38,213 bases of DNA from Gammaproteobacteria bacterium (GCA_015490795.1 WFXD01000015.1:1-38213), one strand, 5' to 3'. Counted from the stretch's first letter, positions 18,681-26,373 are shown. Notes: generated by a model from the letters alone, not told the origin. Translations and numbers: made by a program.

Positions 18681-18779
18681 CTAATTGACCGAGAGAATCT
18701 GCGTAATAAATACAGCCAGGCTCAGAAAAAACAGTCCCATTGCTGTACGTATCACTTCCATCTTTCGCGGCTTTAACAT
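18681..18779 (-). CDS. Small single-pass membrane protein, 32 residues
   Basis: Reading the - strand from ATG 18779 gives MLKPRKMEVIRTAM, then a hydrophobic segment GLFFLSLAVFITQI and the end LSVN before TAG. A strong Shine-Dalgarno sequence GGAGG lies nine bases before the ATG, and a terminator lies 26 bases after the stop. The basic N-terminus and one hydrophobic helix predict an inner-membrane microprotein with the C-terminus outside. No family was recognised. Small proteins of this form often are accessory subunits of transporters or oxidases, and it converges on trkH, but a partner cannot be assigned. A second in-frame ATG at residue 7 is a possible start. Confidence 0.7.
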   Translation of the reverse strand: MLKPRKMEVIRTAMGLFFLSLAVFITQILSVN

Positions 18780-19047
18780 ACGCTACTTCCTCCACATCAT
18801 GCGTGCTTCATTCCTGTGGTTATGCAGAGGTTGTCTCACCTGTTCGTGGTGCTTGCTTCACCTCCACATAAACGCGTATTGCCAACGCATCCACCGTTCG
18901 TCCCGATATTTTGTGTGAACCACACCATTGTGGACAGTGAGTGTAGAGTGAGTGGCAACACTGTAAGTTTAAACCAATACCACGCCGGTTGTAATGTAAT
19001 TGTCTCGCCAGGATATACCTTTTAGTTCCTAGAAATAGCAAAAATGT
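18780..19047. other. Gene-free interval upstream of the 32-residue membrane protein gene
   Basis: These 268 bases hold the ribosome binding site of the small membrane protein gene at 18788-18793 and presumably its promoter on the - strand. No confident promoter hexamers were picked out. Open frames of 69-77 codons on both strands here have no ribosome binding site or recognisable motif. Nothing else is seen. Confidence 0.5.
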
Positions 19048-19296
19048 CTATTCATCCGCCTGTTTGCTCATTTTATTACCGGCTTTACTAAGCACTGCCC
19101 CACGTTTTTTGATCAGGTTTTGAATCAATATGCCTTCCAGCATCCGATAGACCACCTCCTGTGCCTTTTGGTAGCAGGTCGTCGGCCTTCCCAACAGAGA
19201 GAGCCTGGCATCAAAATAGGCCACATCCGCCTCCAGCTCACTGACACTTGGCGCGGTTTTTTTTATCTCTTGTTCCTCTTTTTCCTTAGCGCGCAT
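19048..19296 (-). CDS. Hypothetical small charged protein, coupled to DUF302 gene
   Basis: An 82-residue, highly charged protein with no signal peptide or membrane segment. It starts MRAKEKEEQEIKKTAPSVSE, then a likely helix SELEADVAYFDARLSLLG, a single Cys at about 41, and a basic end (LIKKRGAVLSKAGNKMSK). No family was recognised. Its ATG has AAGAG five bases upstream and lies 11 bases inside the end of the upstream DUF302 gene, so translation is probably coupled. The coupling and the absence of a competing frame support a real gene. It would be cytoplasmic, unlike its two exported neighbours. Confidence 0.6.
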   Translation of the reverse strand: MRAKEKEEQEIKKTAPSVSELEADVAYFDARLSLLGRPTTCYQKAQEVVYRMLEGILIQNLIKKRGAVLSKAGNKMSKQADE

Positions 19297-19750
19297 CTCT
19301 TATGTTTTCCAGAATCATCTGAAGATCCCTGTGCCAGCGTTCAAAAATATCAGCCAGTTTGGGATGGGGGAAAATCTCTGCCAGGTAGCGCGGGTTCAAC
19401 GCCACCAGCAGACTCTCACCTCGCTCATCAATGATTGCGATCTGTGGCGGCAAAAAAGGGGTAAGTTCAGGGTAGCGCTCTGACAACGCCTTGATCTCAT
19501 CCGGCTTTCCGTATGTGATCGATCTATAGGCTCCACGCGCAAACCCGGCGCCAACCAGGTCGATATCCACTCGCCTGGCATTTGCGGTAAAATACCCTAA
19601 TGCATTGATCTCCTCTTCCAGTCGGGGCTGGACATCGGCAGAGGCCAGTTGCGAACGCACCATCAGCAAGTCACTTGCCCACAGGGAGCCTGGGACCAGC
19701 AGTAACAGGAGAGTCCCCAGCCATCTGCACAGGCCAACCCGCGAGATCAC
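19286..19750 (-). CDS. Exported DUF302 domain protein
   Basis: A 154-residue protein with a signal peptide (residues 1-25, hydrophobic LGTLLLLLVPGSLWA) and a DUF302 domain: LEEEINALGYFTANARR, then the FLPPQIAIIDERGESLLVALNP core and a C-terminal helical region. DUF302 has no settled function; structures of the family show a small alpha/beta fold. The start is GTG in a GTGA overlap with the stop of the cytochrome gene, so the two are translationally coupled. The neighbouring cytochrome itself ends in a DUF302 domain, which suggests duplication and a shared ligand or partner in the periplasm. Confidence 0.82.
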   Translation of the reverse strand: MISRVGLCRWLGTLLLLLVPGSLWASDLLMVRSQLASADVQPRLEEEINALGYFTANARRVDIDLVGAGFARGAYRSITYGKPDEIKALSERYPELTPFLPPQIAIIDERGESLLVALNPRYLAEIFPHPKLADIFERWHRDLQMILENIRDAR

Positions 19751-20865
19751 GATGTCGCCTCTTTAAAGATCGCCAGATAGATCCCATGCAGCATCGCTGC
19801 AAAGTCGCTTAGCGCGATATTGTTAAACAGGGCAGTGTACTGCTCTGGATTGCTGGCCAGTACCTTCACCACACCCGCATGCTCAACGATAGTGATTTTT
19901 CCCGGAAGAAAAAGCCCCATGCGGGGGTCATGAGCCAACCCGTCAGAGATTATCTGCAGGCTGCCAAAATAGACGACGTACTGCTTTCTCTCCCCCTCAC
20001 CGGGATCAACAATACCCTCCCCCAACAGCTCCTCCCGCACAACAGAGTGCCCGCTATTGACAACCGCTTGCCTGATCCTTTCAATAGTCTGCTCGTAGGA
20101 GTGGGGTGATTGCTGCACCAAAACCGCATCGACGGGGCGTTTGATGGCTGCCCGATCCGCCGAAAGGGTCTGAAATGACCGGATATAACTGACCAGATCA
20201 TCAATATTCTGCTCACTCAGCCCCATGGCACTCAGAGAGCGCATAGGGGTTCGCTCCCGGCCCAGGGCCAGGCTGCGTTTAATCACCTGGTCACTGGCCG
20301 AGGCAAGATACCCGGCATTATTTAACGCCGGAGCCAGGATCGGGATAAACGTCGGCCTGGAAAAAGAGACCCCGGTACCCTCTCCACCCTCCCCATTGGC
20401 ACCGTGGCACCTTGCACAAAAGGCAATAAACAGCTTGCCACCCAGCTCCGGATCACCCTCAACAGGCTCAGATGAAAACAGCGGCTCATCCGCCCAGTGG
20501 AAGGATCGGACATATTCAGTGATCGCCTGAACCTCTTGATCCGTCAGGCGTGGGAATGCGGGCATCACCCGCCCAGGCCGGCCAAGGCGGATGGTTCGTT
20601 CAATATACTGGTTACTGACGCTCTCCAGAAAATCCTCCAGCGCCAGGGGAACCCCCACGCCGCCGCGCCCGTGGTTGCCATGGCAGACGGAACAGTACTG
20701 CGCATAGAGCCTGGCTCCTGCCGTCTCCTCATCCCTGTCCGAGGTTATCTCAGCTCTTTCCACCTGGGCGCAGGCAGAGAGGGACAGCACGACCACCGAG
20801 AGCAGGATCAACACGGGGTTCATCCATCTCACGATCCCATCTCTGATAAGGAAAAACGGAGCCAT
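19747..20865 (-). CDS. Diheme cytochrome c with C-terminal DUF302 domain, putative lipoprotein
   Basis: Up to 372 residues. A lipoprotein signal is visible (LLSVVVLSLSAC), then two cytochrome c domains: first heme CSVCH near residue 58 with Met in RVMPAF as likely axial ligand, second heme CARCH near residue 152 with Met candidates in TPMRSLSAM. A DUF302 domain fills residues 255-372, containing the FLPGKITIVEHAGVVKVLASNP core. It is probably a membrane-anchored periplasmic electron carrier. The true start may be GTG at 20832 or ATG at 20823, which give a more usual signal length. It heads a coupled three-gene operon and diverges from the fumarase gene. The electron partner is unknown. Confidence 0.85.
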   Translation of the reverse strand: MAPFFLIRDGIVRWMNPVLILLSVVVLSLSACAQVERAEITSDRDEETAGARLYAQYCSVCHGNHGRGGVGVPLALEDFLESVSNQYIERTIRLGRPGRVMPAFPRLTDQEVQAITEYVRSFHWADEPLFSSEPVEGDPELGGKLFIAFCARCHGANGEGGEGTGVSFSRPTFIPILAPALNNAGYLASASDQVIKRSLALGRERTPMRSLSAMGLSEQNIDDLVSYIRSFQTLSADRAAIKRPVDAVLVQQSPHSYEQTIERIRQAVVNSGHSVVREELLGEGIVDPGEGERKQYVVYFGSLQIISDGLAHDPRMGLFLPGKITIVEHAGVVKVLASNPEQYTALFNNIALSDFAAMLHGIYLAIFKEATS

Positions 20866-20890
20866 ACCCGCATGATAGTCGAAAGGCAGT

Positions 20891-20918
20891 AGCCAAATCC
20901 AGCTTGCGGGATTTGGCT
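20891..20918. promoter_or_regulatory. Inverted repeat in the divergent cytochrome/fumarase promoter region
   Basis: AGCCAAATCC and GGATTTGGCT form a perfect 10-bp inverted repeat with an eight-base spacer. It lies between two divergent genes (101-base gap) and has no T run, so it fits an operator better than a terminator. Any regulator is unknown. In the cytochrome mRNA or the fumarase leader it could also form a hairpin. Confidence 0.5.
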
Positions 20919-20966
20919 TGGCAGAGGAAAATAGGCTCCATCATTAACCACACGATAAAACTCCAG

Positions 20967-22481
20967 ATGACTACTATTCGCCAGGAAGATTTCATTCAAA
21001 GCATCGCTGATGCCTTTCAGTATATCTCCTATTACCACCCGGTTGACTATATCAAGGCCCTGACAACCGCCTGGGAAAAAGAGCAATCTCCCGCTGCGAA
21101 AGATGCCATGGCACAGATCCTGGTCAACTCCCGCATGTGTGCCGAAGGGCACCGCCCGATCTGCCAGGATACCGGGGCCGCTGTAGTCTTTCTGAAGATC
21201 GGCATGGATGTCCGCTGGGAGAGCGAACTCAACATCACCGACATGGTGAACGAAGGGGTGCGCCGCGCCTACACCCAGCCCGATAACAAACTGCGCTTCT
21301 CCATGGTCAGCGACCCGGCAGGCGAGCGCAAAAACACCCGTGACAACACCCCCGCCATTATCAACATGGAGCTGGTCGATGGCGACAAGGTTGAAGTGGC
21401 CGTTGCTGCCAAAGGCGGCGGCTCAGAGAACAAATCCAAATTTACCGTACTCAACCCCAGTGGCAGCATTGTCGACTGGGTGCTGGACGTGGTTCCCACC
21501 ATGGGTGCTGGCTGGTGCCCTCCAGGCATCCTCGGCATCGGCATCGGCGGCACCGCAGAGAAGGCGATGCTGCTGGCTAAAGAGTCACTGCTGGATCATA
21601 TCGACATCCATGAGCTCAAGCAGCATGGCCCCAAAAACCGGGTCGAAGAGCTGCGCCTAGAGATCTTCGAAAAGGTCAACGCACTGGGCATTGGCGCACA
21701 GGGTCTGGGCGGGCTGACGACCGTGCTTGACATCAAGATCAAGGATTTCCCAACCCACGCCGCCTCACTGCCTGTCGCACTCATCCCCAACTGCGCCGCC
21801 ACCCGCCATCTGGAGTTCACACTCGACGGCAGCGGCCCTGCGGACCTGACCCCCCCCAGCCTGGATGAGTGGCCTGCAATCACACTGGAGGCCAGCAAAA
21901 ACACCCGCCGCATCAACCTGGATACCGTGACACCCGGGGAGGTCGCAACTTGGAAAACGGGCGAACAGATTCTGCTCTCTGGCAGACTGCTGACCGGGCG
22001 CGATGCCGCCCACAAACGCATCGCCGACATGCTGGCAAGGGGTGAGCCGCTGCCTGATGGTGTTGATTTTAAAAACCGTTTTATCTACTATGTTGGCCCG
22101 GTAGACCCTGTTGGTAACGAGGTTGTTGGCCCCGCCGGCCCCACCACAGCAACCCGAATGGACAAATTTACCGACGTGATGCTCGATCAGACCGGCCTCA
22201 TCGGCATGGTAGGCAAGGCAGAGCGTGGGCAGGGCACCATTGATTCCATTAAAGCGCATAAGGCCGTCTACCTGATGGCCGTTGGCGGTGCCGCCTATCT
22301 GGTCGCCAAGGCGATCCGCTCATCGCGCATTGTCGCCTTCGAAGATCTGGGGATGGAGGCAATCCGCGAGTTTGAGGTGGAGGATATGCCCGTCACCGTG
22401 GCCGTCGACAGCCGGGGCGAATCAATTCACCAAACCGGCCCGGCAAAATGGAAGGCGATGATCGGGGACATTATCTCTTAA
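20967..22481 (+). CDS. fumA: Fumarate hydratase, class I (4Fe-4S)
   Basis: A 504-residue single-chain class I fumarase that interconverts fumarate and malate in the citric acid cycle. The N-terminal alpha region and C-terminal beta region are both complete. The three cluster-ligand cysteines are Cys66 (RPICQDTG), Cys184 (GAGWCPPGILG) and Cys276 (LIPNCAATRH). The C-terminal part has GPTTATRMD and the GKAERGQG segment. ATG 20967 is chosen because the family starts near this point; an earlier in-frame ATG at 20904 would run through the palindromic operator. It stands alone on the + strand. Class I enzymes are oxygen-sensitive, in keeping with a microaerobic life style, which is inference. Confidence 0.95.
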   Translation: MTTIRQEDFIQSIADAFQYISYYHPVDYIKALTTAWEKEQSPAAKDAMAQILVNSRMCAEGHRPICQDTGAAVVFLKIGMDVRWESELNITDMVNEGVRRAYTQPDNKLRFSMVSDPAGERKNTRDNTPAIINMELVDGDKVEVAVAAKGGGSENKSKFTVLNPSGSIVDWVLDVVPTMGAGWCPPGILGIGIGGTAEKAMLLAKESLLDHIDIHELKQHGPKNRVEELRLEIFEKVNALGIGAQGLGGLTTVLDIKIKDFPTHAASLPVALIPNCAATRHLEFTLDGSGPADLTPPSLDEWPAITLEASKNTRRINLDTVTPGEVATWKTGEQILLSGRLLTGRDAAHKRIADMLARGEPLPDGVDFKNRFIYYVGPVDPVGNEVVGPAGPTTATRMDKFTDVMLDQTGLIGMVGKAERGQGTIDSIKAHKAVYLMAVGGAAYLVAKAIRSSRIVAFEDLGMEAIREFEVEDMPVTVAVDSRGESIHQTGPAKWKAMIGDIIS

Positions 22482-22499
22482 TCCGGCACAGATGCGGGT

Positions 22500-22505
22500 T
22501 ATAAT
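22500..22505 (+). promoter_or_regulatory. Putative -10 box upstream of the AP2-like gene
   Basis: A perfect TATAAT lies 19 bases after the fumarase stop and 86 bases before the AP2-like start. No good -35 was seen. It would produce a leader of about 80 bases with a small CTTTG/CAAAG hairpin. Confidence 0.35.
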
Positions 22506-22591
22506 CAGAAAACAGATACCTTTGTAAACCAAAGTGATTAACGATAATAATTTTAGGGAGGAAAGCAAGGGTAGCAAACCGTTGGATTAAC

Positions 22592-23089
22592 ATGGCAGAA
22601 AACAGACATATCACAGCACCAGACCCGAAAGGGTTTCAAGTCCGAATAGTAAGAAACAAAAAAGAGCATAGCCGCTACTTCTCCCACCAGCAGTGGGGAA
22701 GCAAGCAAAAGGCATTGAATGGCGCAAGAAACTGGCGCGACCAGATGCTGGTATCGCTTGGCGGCCCCAACAGATACCTCCCGGAAAGGGCTGTTTTTTC
22801 CAATAAGAGAACGACAGGGATAAGAGGGGTATCAAGATCCATCCAATATGACAAAAGAAACGACACCCACTACCTGGTCTATAGCGTTCACTGGCGGAAA
22901 TCCGGAAAAGCGCACACCAAAACCTTCTATGTTGGCCGCGCAGACAAGGTAAACGCCGACGAGGAGTTTCACGCATTTCGAACGGCCGTACGATTTCGGC
23001 GAGAGTACGAACTCTCCAAAGCAGATGCCGCACCGTTTTATCCAGAACGCTTCAAAGAGTGGCGAAACAAAAGACTTTATGAAGAGTAG
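22592..23089 (+). CDS. AP2-like DNA-binding protein
   Basis: A 165-residue, strongly basic protein. Two related segments can be seen: residues 13-52 (GFQVRIVRNKKEHSRYF ... ALNGARNWRDQML) and 75-140 (GIRGVSRSIQYDKR ... YLVYSVHW ... FRTAVRFRREYE). Both follow the AP2/ERF pattern of a three-stranded sheet (G-V-R/S, Y-x-V, F-x-V/G) followed by an alanine-rich helix. Bacterial AP2 proteins are known, often in homing endonucleases or phage, but this one has no nuclease motif. A role in DNA binding is inference. A good Shine-Dalgarno AGGGAGG (22555-22561) is 30 bases before ATG, too far for normal use. A terminator follows. Confidence 0.7.
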   Translation: MAENRHITAPDPKGFQVRIVRNKKEHSRYFSHQQWGSKQKALNGARNWRDQMLVSLGGPNRYLPERAVFSNKRTTGIRGVSRSIQYDKRNDTHYLVYSVHWRKSGKAHTKTFYVGRADKVNADEEFHAFRTAVRFRREYELSKADAAPFYPERFKEWRNKRLYEE

Positions 23090-23196
23090 TAGCATGGAGG
23101 TTTTTTTAGCTTTTAATCCCGATTCCGCGCTGTAGCAGGCTGAAGCTGAAGGCTGTCCAGATTATATTGACGGTGCATTGGTGCCCGCTTTTGGGT

Positions 23197-23221
23197 AGTA
23201 GGCTCAACTGATTTTTCCAGG
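23197..23221. repeat. Solo end of the palindromic element
   Basis: These 25 bases (starting AGTAGGCTCAACTG) match 16627-16651, the right end of the palindromic element, with one change (C for T, fourth base from the end). No matching left end was found between the fumarase stop and this point. It is most simply a remnant of a second copy, placed between the AP2-like gene and the terminator. Confidence 0.75.
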
Positions 23222-23230
23222 ATAATAAAC

Positions 23231-23272
23231 CGGCACAAAAAAACCGGATTTTATCCGGTTTTTTTTGTGCCG
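23231..23272. terminator. Bidirectional terminator between the AP2-like gene and rplQ
   Basis: A long hairpin: CGGCAC plus seven A plus CCGGAT pairs with ATCCGG plus eight T plus GTGCCG, with one bulged base. The inner CCGGAT/ATCCGG stem is followed by a T run on both strands. It closes the alpha operon on the - strand and the AP2-like gene on the + strand. Confidence 0.92.
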
Positions 23273-23294
23273 ATAGCAAGAGCGGATATTAGGA

Positions 23295-23684
23295 TTATGC
23301 CTCTACCGCTTCACTCTCTTCAATCTCTGGCCGGTCAAGCAGCTCCACATAAGCCATTGGAGCCTTGTCTCCGGCGCGGTAGCCACATTTAAGAATGCGG
23401 ACATAGCCTCCGGGACGGTCGGCAAAGCGTGGGGCAATCTCAGAAAACAGCTTGCCAACCGCTTCCGCATCACGTAACCGTGAAAATGCCAGGCGACGCT
23501 TCGCCACACTGTCAACCTTGGCAAGCGTGATGATGGGCTCTGCAACGCGGCGAAGCTCTTTTGCTTTTGGCAATGTGGTTTTGATCAGCTCATGACGCAA
23601 AAGCGAGCATGTCATGTTTCGAAACATCGCTTTACGATGACTGCTGTTACGGTTCAGTTGCCGTCCTGATTTACGATGACGCAT
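23295..23684 (-). CDS. rplQ: 50S ribosomal protein L17
   Basis: A 129-residue large-subunit protein (E. coli 127). The conserved N-terminus [20 protein letters not shown] and the [17 protein letters not shown] segment are present. It is the last gene of the alpha operon, 40 bases after rpoA, and is followed by the bidirectional terminator. The acidic tail [10 protein letters not shown] is normal for gammaproteobacterial L17. Confidence 0.98.
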   Translation of the reverse strand: MRHRKSGRQLNRNSSHRKAMFRNMTCSLLRHELIKTTLPKAKELRRVAEPIITLAKVDSVAKRRLAFSRLRDAEAVGKLFSEIAPRFADRPGGYVRILKCGYRAGDKAPMAYVELLDRPEIEESEAVEA

Positions 23685-23724
23685 TAGGTCAACTTCCTAC
23701 GGTAAATAGTTAAAAATGGAGTTG

Positions 23725-24744
23725 TTAGAGCATGACTGAAGACAAGGCGCTCGTCTCAGTCGAGCCTCTCTCAGGCGGCCAGTTTTCCAGGCGCATGCCT
23801 AATGAGAGGCCGCGTGTTGCAAGCACGTCTTTAATCTCTGTCAGTGATTTTTTACCCAGGTTAGGCGTTTTCAATAGCTCAACCTCGGTACGTTGAATAA
23901 GATCCCCAATCAAGAATATGCTCTCTGCCTTAAGGCAGTTGGCTGAACGCACGGTAAGCTCAAGGTCATCAACCGGGCGTAGCAATACCGGGTCAATCTG
24001 CGCCTCTGCAACCGGTGCGTCGGCTTCGCTGACTGTGGTTTCATCCAGCAGGACAAACGCGGAAAGCTGGTCTTGCAGTATTGTTGCAGCCCGCCGAATA
24101 GACTCTTCCGGGTCAATCGTGCCGTTGGTTTCCATATCGATGACGAGTCGATCCAGGTCGGTCCTCTGTGCAACACGCGCTGCTTCAACTGAATAGGCCA
24201 GGCGTTTTACCGGGCTAAACGAGGCGTCAAGCTGTAGTCTGCCAATAGGGCGCTCATCACCAGAGAGACTTTGACGTGTGGCAGCAGGCTGATAGCCTCG
24301 ACCACGAATCACATACAGCGTCATGTTCAGCTCGCCCTCTTTGGTGAGGTTGGCGATAACATGATCCGGGTTGGCTATTTCAACATCATGGTCCAGCGTA
24401 ATATCACTGGCCAAGGCAGGGCCTGGCCCTCTCTTTTTAAGTGTCAGCACTGCCTCATCCTTGGCATGCATGGTAATTGCCAGCTCTTTCAGGTTCAGCA
24501 ATATATCGAGCACATCTTCCTGCACACCTTCAATGGTGGTGTACTCATGAAGAACGCCCTCTATCTCAACTTCGGCAACGGCGCTGCCTGGCATTGAGGA
24601 GAGAAGAATTCGACGCAACGCATTACCCAGGGTATGGCCAAAACCTCGCTCCAAGGGTTCGAGCGAGACCTTTGCATGCCGCTCGTTAATCGCCTGAACA
24701 TTGACCAGGCGCGGCTTTAAAAATTCTGTAACGGAGTCCGCCAT
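23725..24744 (-). CDS. rpoA: RNA polymerase alpha subunit
   Basis: A 339-residue subunit that nucleates RNA polymerase assembly and contacts UP elements and activators. The N-terminal domain has [20 protein letters not shown] and [11 protein letters not shown]; the C-terminal domain starts near residue 250 ([20 protein letters not shown]) and includes [19 protein letters not shown] 24744 gives the normal [11 protein letters not shown] start with AGAGGA just upstream; an in-frame ATG at 24789 lies inside rpsD. It is ten residues longer than E. coli RpoA because of the C-terminal tail after ENWPP. Gap to rpsD 22 bases. Confidence 0.98.
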   Translation of the reverse strand: MADSVTEFLKPRLVNVQAINERHAKVSLEPLERGFGHTLGNALRRILLSSMPGSAVAEVEIEGVLHEYTTIEGVQEDVLDILLNLKELAITMHAKDEAVLTLKKRGPGPALASDITLDHDVEIANPDHVIANLTKEGELNMTLYVIRGRGYQPAATRQSLSGDERPIGRLQLDASFSPVKRLAYSVEAARVAQRTDLDRLVIDMETNGTIDPEESIRRAATILQDQLSAFVLLDETTVSEADAPVAEAQIDPVLLRPVDDLELTVRSANCLKAESIFLIGDLIQRTEVELLKTPNLGKKSLTEIKDVLATRGLSLGMRLENWPPERGSTETSALSSVML

Positions 24745-24766
24745 GGATGATCCTCTAGAAACGTCC

Positions 24767-25387
24767 TTACTTTGAATACAGCTCGACAACCAGCTGTTCT
24801 GTGATTTCTGCTGGCAATTCTGAACGGTCAGGTACTCGTTTCAAAACGCCCTTCATCGCTTTAGCATCAACCTCAACCCAGTCGGCAAAGCCATACTGTT
24901 CAGCAATAGCCAAAGCGCTTTGAATCCTGATCTGCTTGCGGCTCTTTTCCCTGACTGCAATCTCATCATTCTCGCTGACCTGATAAGAGGCAATGTTGAT
25001 CACCTTGCCATTGACCTCAATCGCCTTGTGACTGATCAATTGGCGCGCTTCAGCACGGGTGCTGCCAAACCCCATGCGATATACAATATTATCCAGACGT
25101 TTCTCTAAAAGCTGTAAGAGATTTTCACCTGTGGCACCTTTGATCTGGGCGGCCTTTTTGTAGTAGTTACGGAACTGCTTTTCCATAACGCCATACAGGC
25201 GACGCATCTTCTGTTTTTCACGCAGCTGGAGACCGTAATCTGAGACGCGGCGACGCCGTTCTGTCTGTTGCCCTGGAACTTTTTCCATATTGCATTTGGA
25301 ATCAAGGGAGCGAGAGCGGCTCTTGAGAAAGAGGTCGGTGCCTTCGCGTCGACTCAGTTTACATTTTGGACCAATATACCTTGCCAT
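24767..25387 (-). CDS. rpsD: 30S ribosomal protein S4
   Basis: A 206-residue primary 16S rRNA binding protein, the same length as in E. coli, where S4 also represses the alpha operon. ATG 25387 gives the exact family start [19 protein letters not shown]; an earlier in-frame ATG (25438) falls in rpsK. The S4 RNA-binding domain ([20 protein letters not shown], then [13 protein letters not shown]) is at about residues 95-155. No zinc cysteine cluster is present, as in E. coli. Confidence 0.98.
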   Translation of the reverse strand: MARYIGPKCKLSRREGTDLFLKSRSRSLDSKCNMEKVPGQQTERRRRVSDYGLQLREKQKMRRLYGVMEKQFRNYYKKAAQIKGATGENLLQLLEKRLDNIVYRMGFGSTRAEARQLISHKAIEVNGKVINIASYQVSENDEIAVREKSRKQIRIQSALAIAEQYGFADWVEVDAKAMKGVLKRVPDRSELPAEITEQLVVELYSK

Positions 25388-25403
25388 TTTTGATACTCCG
25401 AAA

Positions 25404-25787
25404 TCAGACGCGGCGCTTTTTAGGCGGACGACAGCCATTGTGCGGGATAGGCGTCACATCCGTAATGCTGGTGATTTTAAACCCTGCATTATTGAGTGCC
25501 CGGACAGCAGATTCACGGCCCGGCCCTGGTCCATTCACACTAACATCGAGGTTTTTTACCCCAAACTCTTTAACCATATTGCCCGCACGGTCAGCAGCGA
25601 CCTGCGCAGCAAAGGGTGTGCTCTTGCGTGAGCCGCGAAATCCAGACCCGCCTGCGGTTGCCCACGCCAGCGCATTGCCCTGGCGGTCTGTAATGGTAAT
25701 GATGGTGTTATTGAAAGAGGCATGAATATGAGCAACACCATCGGTGATGCTCTTCTTTACCTTTTTACGGCTGCTATCTTTTGCCAT
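25404..25787 (-). CDS. rpsK: 30S ribosomal protein S11
   Basis: A 127-residue platform protein (E. coli 129). The conserved [20 protein letters not shown] and [14 protein letters not shown] motifs and the basic end PPKKRRV are intact. It lies 16 bases before rpsD and 47 bases after rpsM in the alpha operon. Confidence 0.98.
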   Translation of the reverse strand: MAKDSSRKKVKKSITDGVAHIHASFNNTIITITDRQGNALAWATAGGSGFRGSRKSTPFAAQVAADRAGNMVKEFGVKNLDVSVNGPGPGRESAVRALNNAGFKITSITDVTPIPHNGCRPPKKRRV

Positions 25788-25834
25788 TGGGTTTCAGTTC
25801 CTTGCTACGGAATTACCGGAAATCCGGCAACAGA

Positions 25835-26191
25835 TTATTTGCGGATAGGACGACGCGGCCCTTTACGTGTACGCGCATTCGTCTGGGTTTGCTGCCCACG
25901 CAACGGAAGACCGCGGCGATGGCGGATGCCACGATAGCAGCCCAGATCCATAAGGCGCTTTATATTCATGGATACCTCTCGACGCAGGTCGCCCTCTACC
26001 TGGTATTTGGCGACTTCACTACGCAACGCATCTACCTGGCCTTCAGTGAGTGCCTGTATCTTTACATCAGGTGCAACGCCTGTTGCAGCACAGATCTGCG
26101 CAGCGGTCGAACGCCCGATGCCATAGATCGAGGTCAATGCAATCGCTGCATGCTTACGATCCGATATGTTAACGCCTGCAATACGCGCCAT
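25835..26191 (-). CDS. rpsM: 30S ribosomal protein S13
   Basis: A 118-residue head protein (E. coli 118). It starts [15 protein letters not shown], has the helix-hairpin-helix [17 protein letters not shown] and the basic tail [15 protein letters not shown] that contacts P-site tRNA. It is the first gene of the alpha operon, with AGGAGA about eight bases before the ATG and its own promoter 48-76 bases upstream. Confidence 0.98.
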   Translation of the reverse strand: MARIAGVNISDRKHAAIALTSIYGIGRSTAAQICAATGVAPDVKIQALTEGQVDALRSEVAKYQVEGDLRREVSMNIKRLMDLGCYRGIRHRRGLPLRGQQTQTNARTRKGPRRPIRK

Positions 26192-26238
26192 CTGGTATAT
26201 CTCCTGATACTTGTAGTTTCACTTTTGTGAAGAGCGGA

Positions 26239-26267
26239 ATTCTATCTCTTTAACACAGCCATTTCAA
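26239..26267 (-). promoter_or_regulatory. Alpha operon promoter
   Basis: On the - strand, TTGAAA (26267-26262) and TAGAAT (26244-26239) are separated by exactly 17 bases, a good sigma-70 promoter. Transcription would start near 26232, giving a leader of about 40 bases before rpsM. It lies in the 194-base gap after rpmJ. Confidence 0.75.
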
Positions 26268-26312
26268 GCAGTCGCCGACCTGAGAATTACTGAATAAACG
26301 GGATTTGGCAGA

Positions 26313-26373
26313 CTGGGTTTTTTCGCTATAAACTGTAGGCAGCAAAGATTGATAATAACCGGCAAAAACCCAG
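26313..26373 (-). other. Inverted repeat between rpmJ and the alpha promoter
   Basis: CTGGGTTTTT and AAAAACCCAG (26313-26322 and 26364-26373) form a 10-bp inverted repeat around 41 bases. On the - strand the upstream arm also closes a short ACCC/GGGT hairpin followed by T residues, a weak terminator. It may end or attenuate spc transcription before the alpha promoter. Confidence 0.4.

Noticed and set aside
18674-18683. GATTTTTCTA matching ten bases of the palindromic element end
   Set aside because: The match does not extend on either side and it forms the end of the 32-residue gene, so chance is the best explanation.
19027-19034. CCTAGAAA resembling the left end of the palindromic element
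   Set aside because: Only eight bases agree before the sequences diverge; too short to call a copy.
18820-19041. 73-codon - strand frame before the small membrane protein gene
   Set aside because: No ribosome binding site, no hydrophobic or domain pattern, and an irregular composition.
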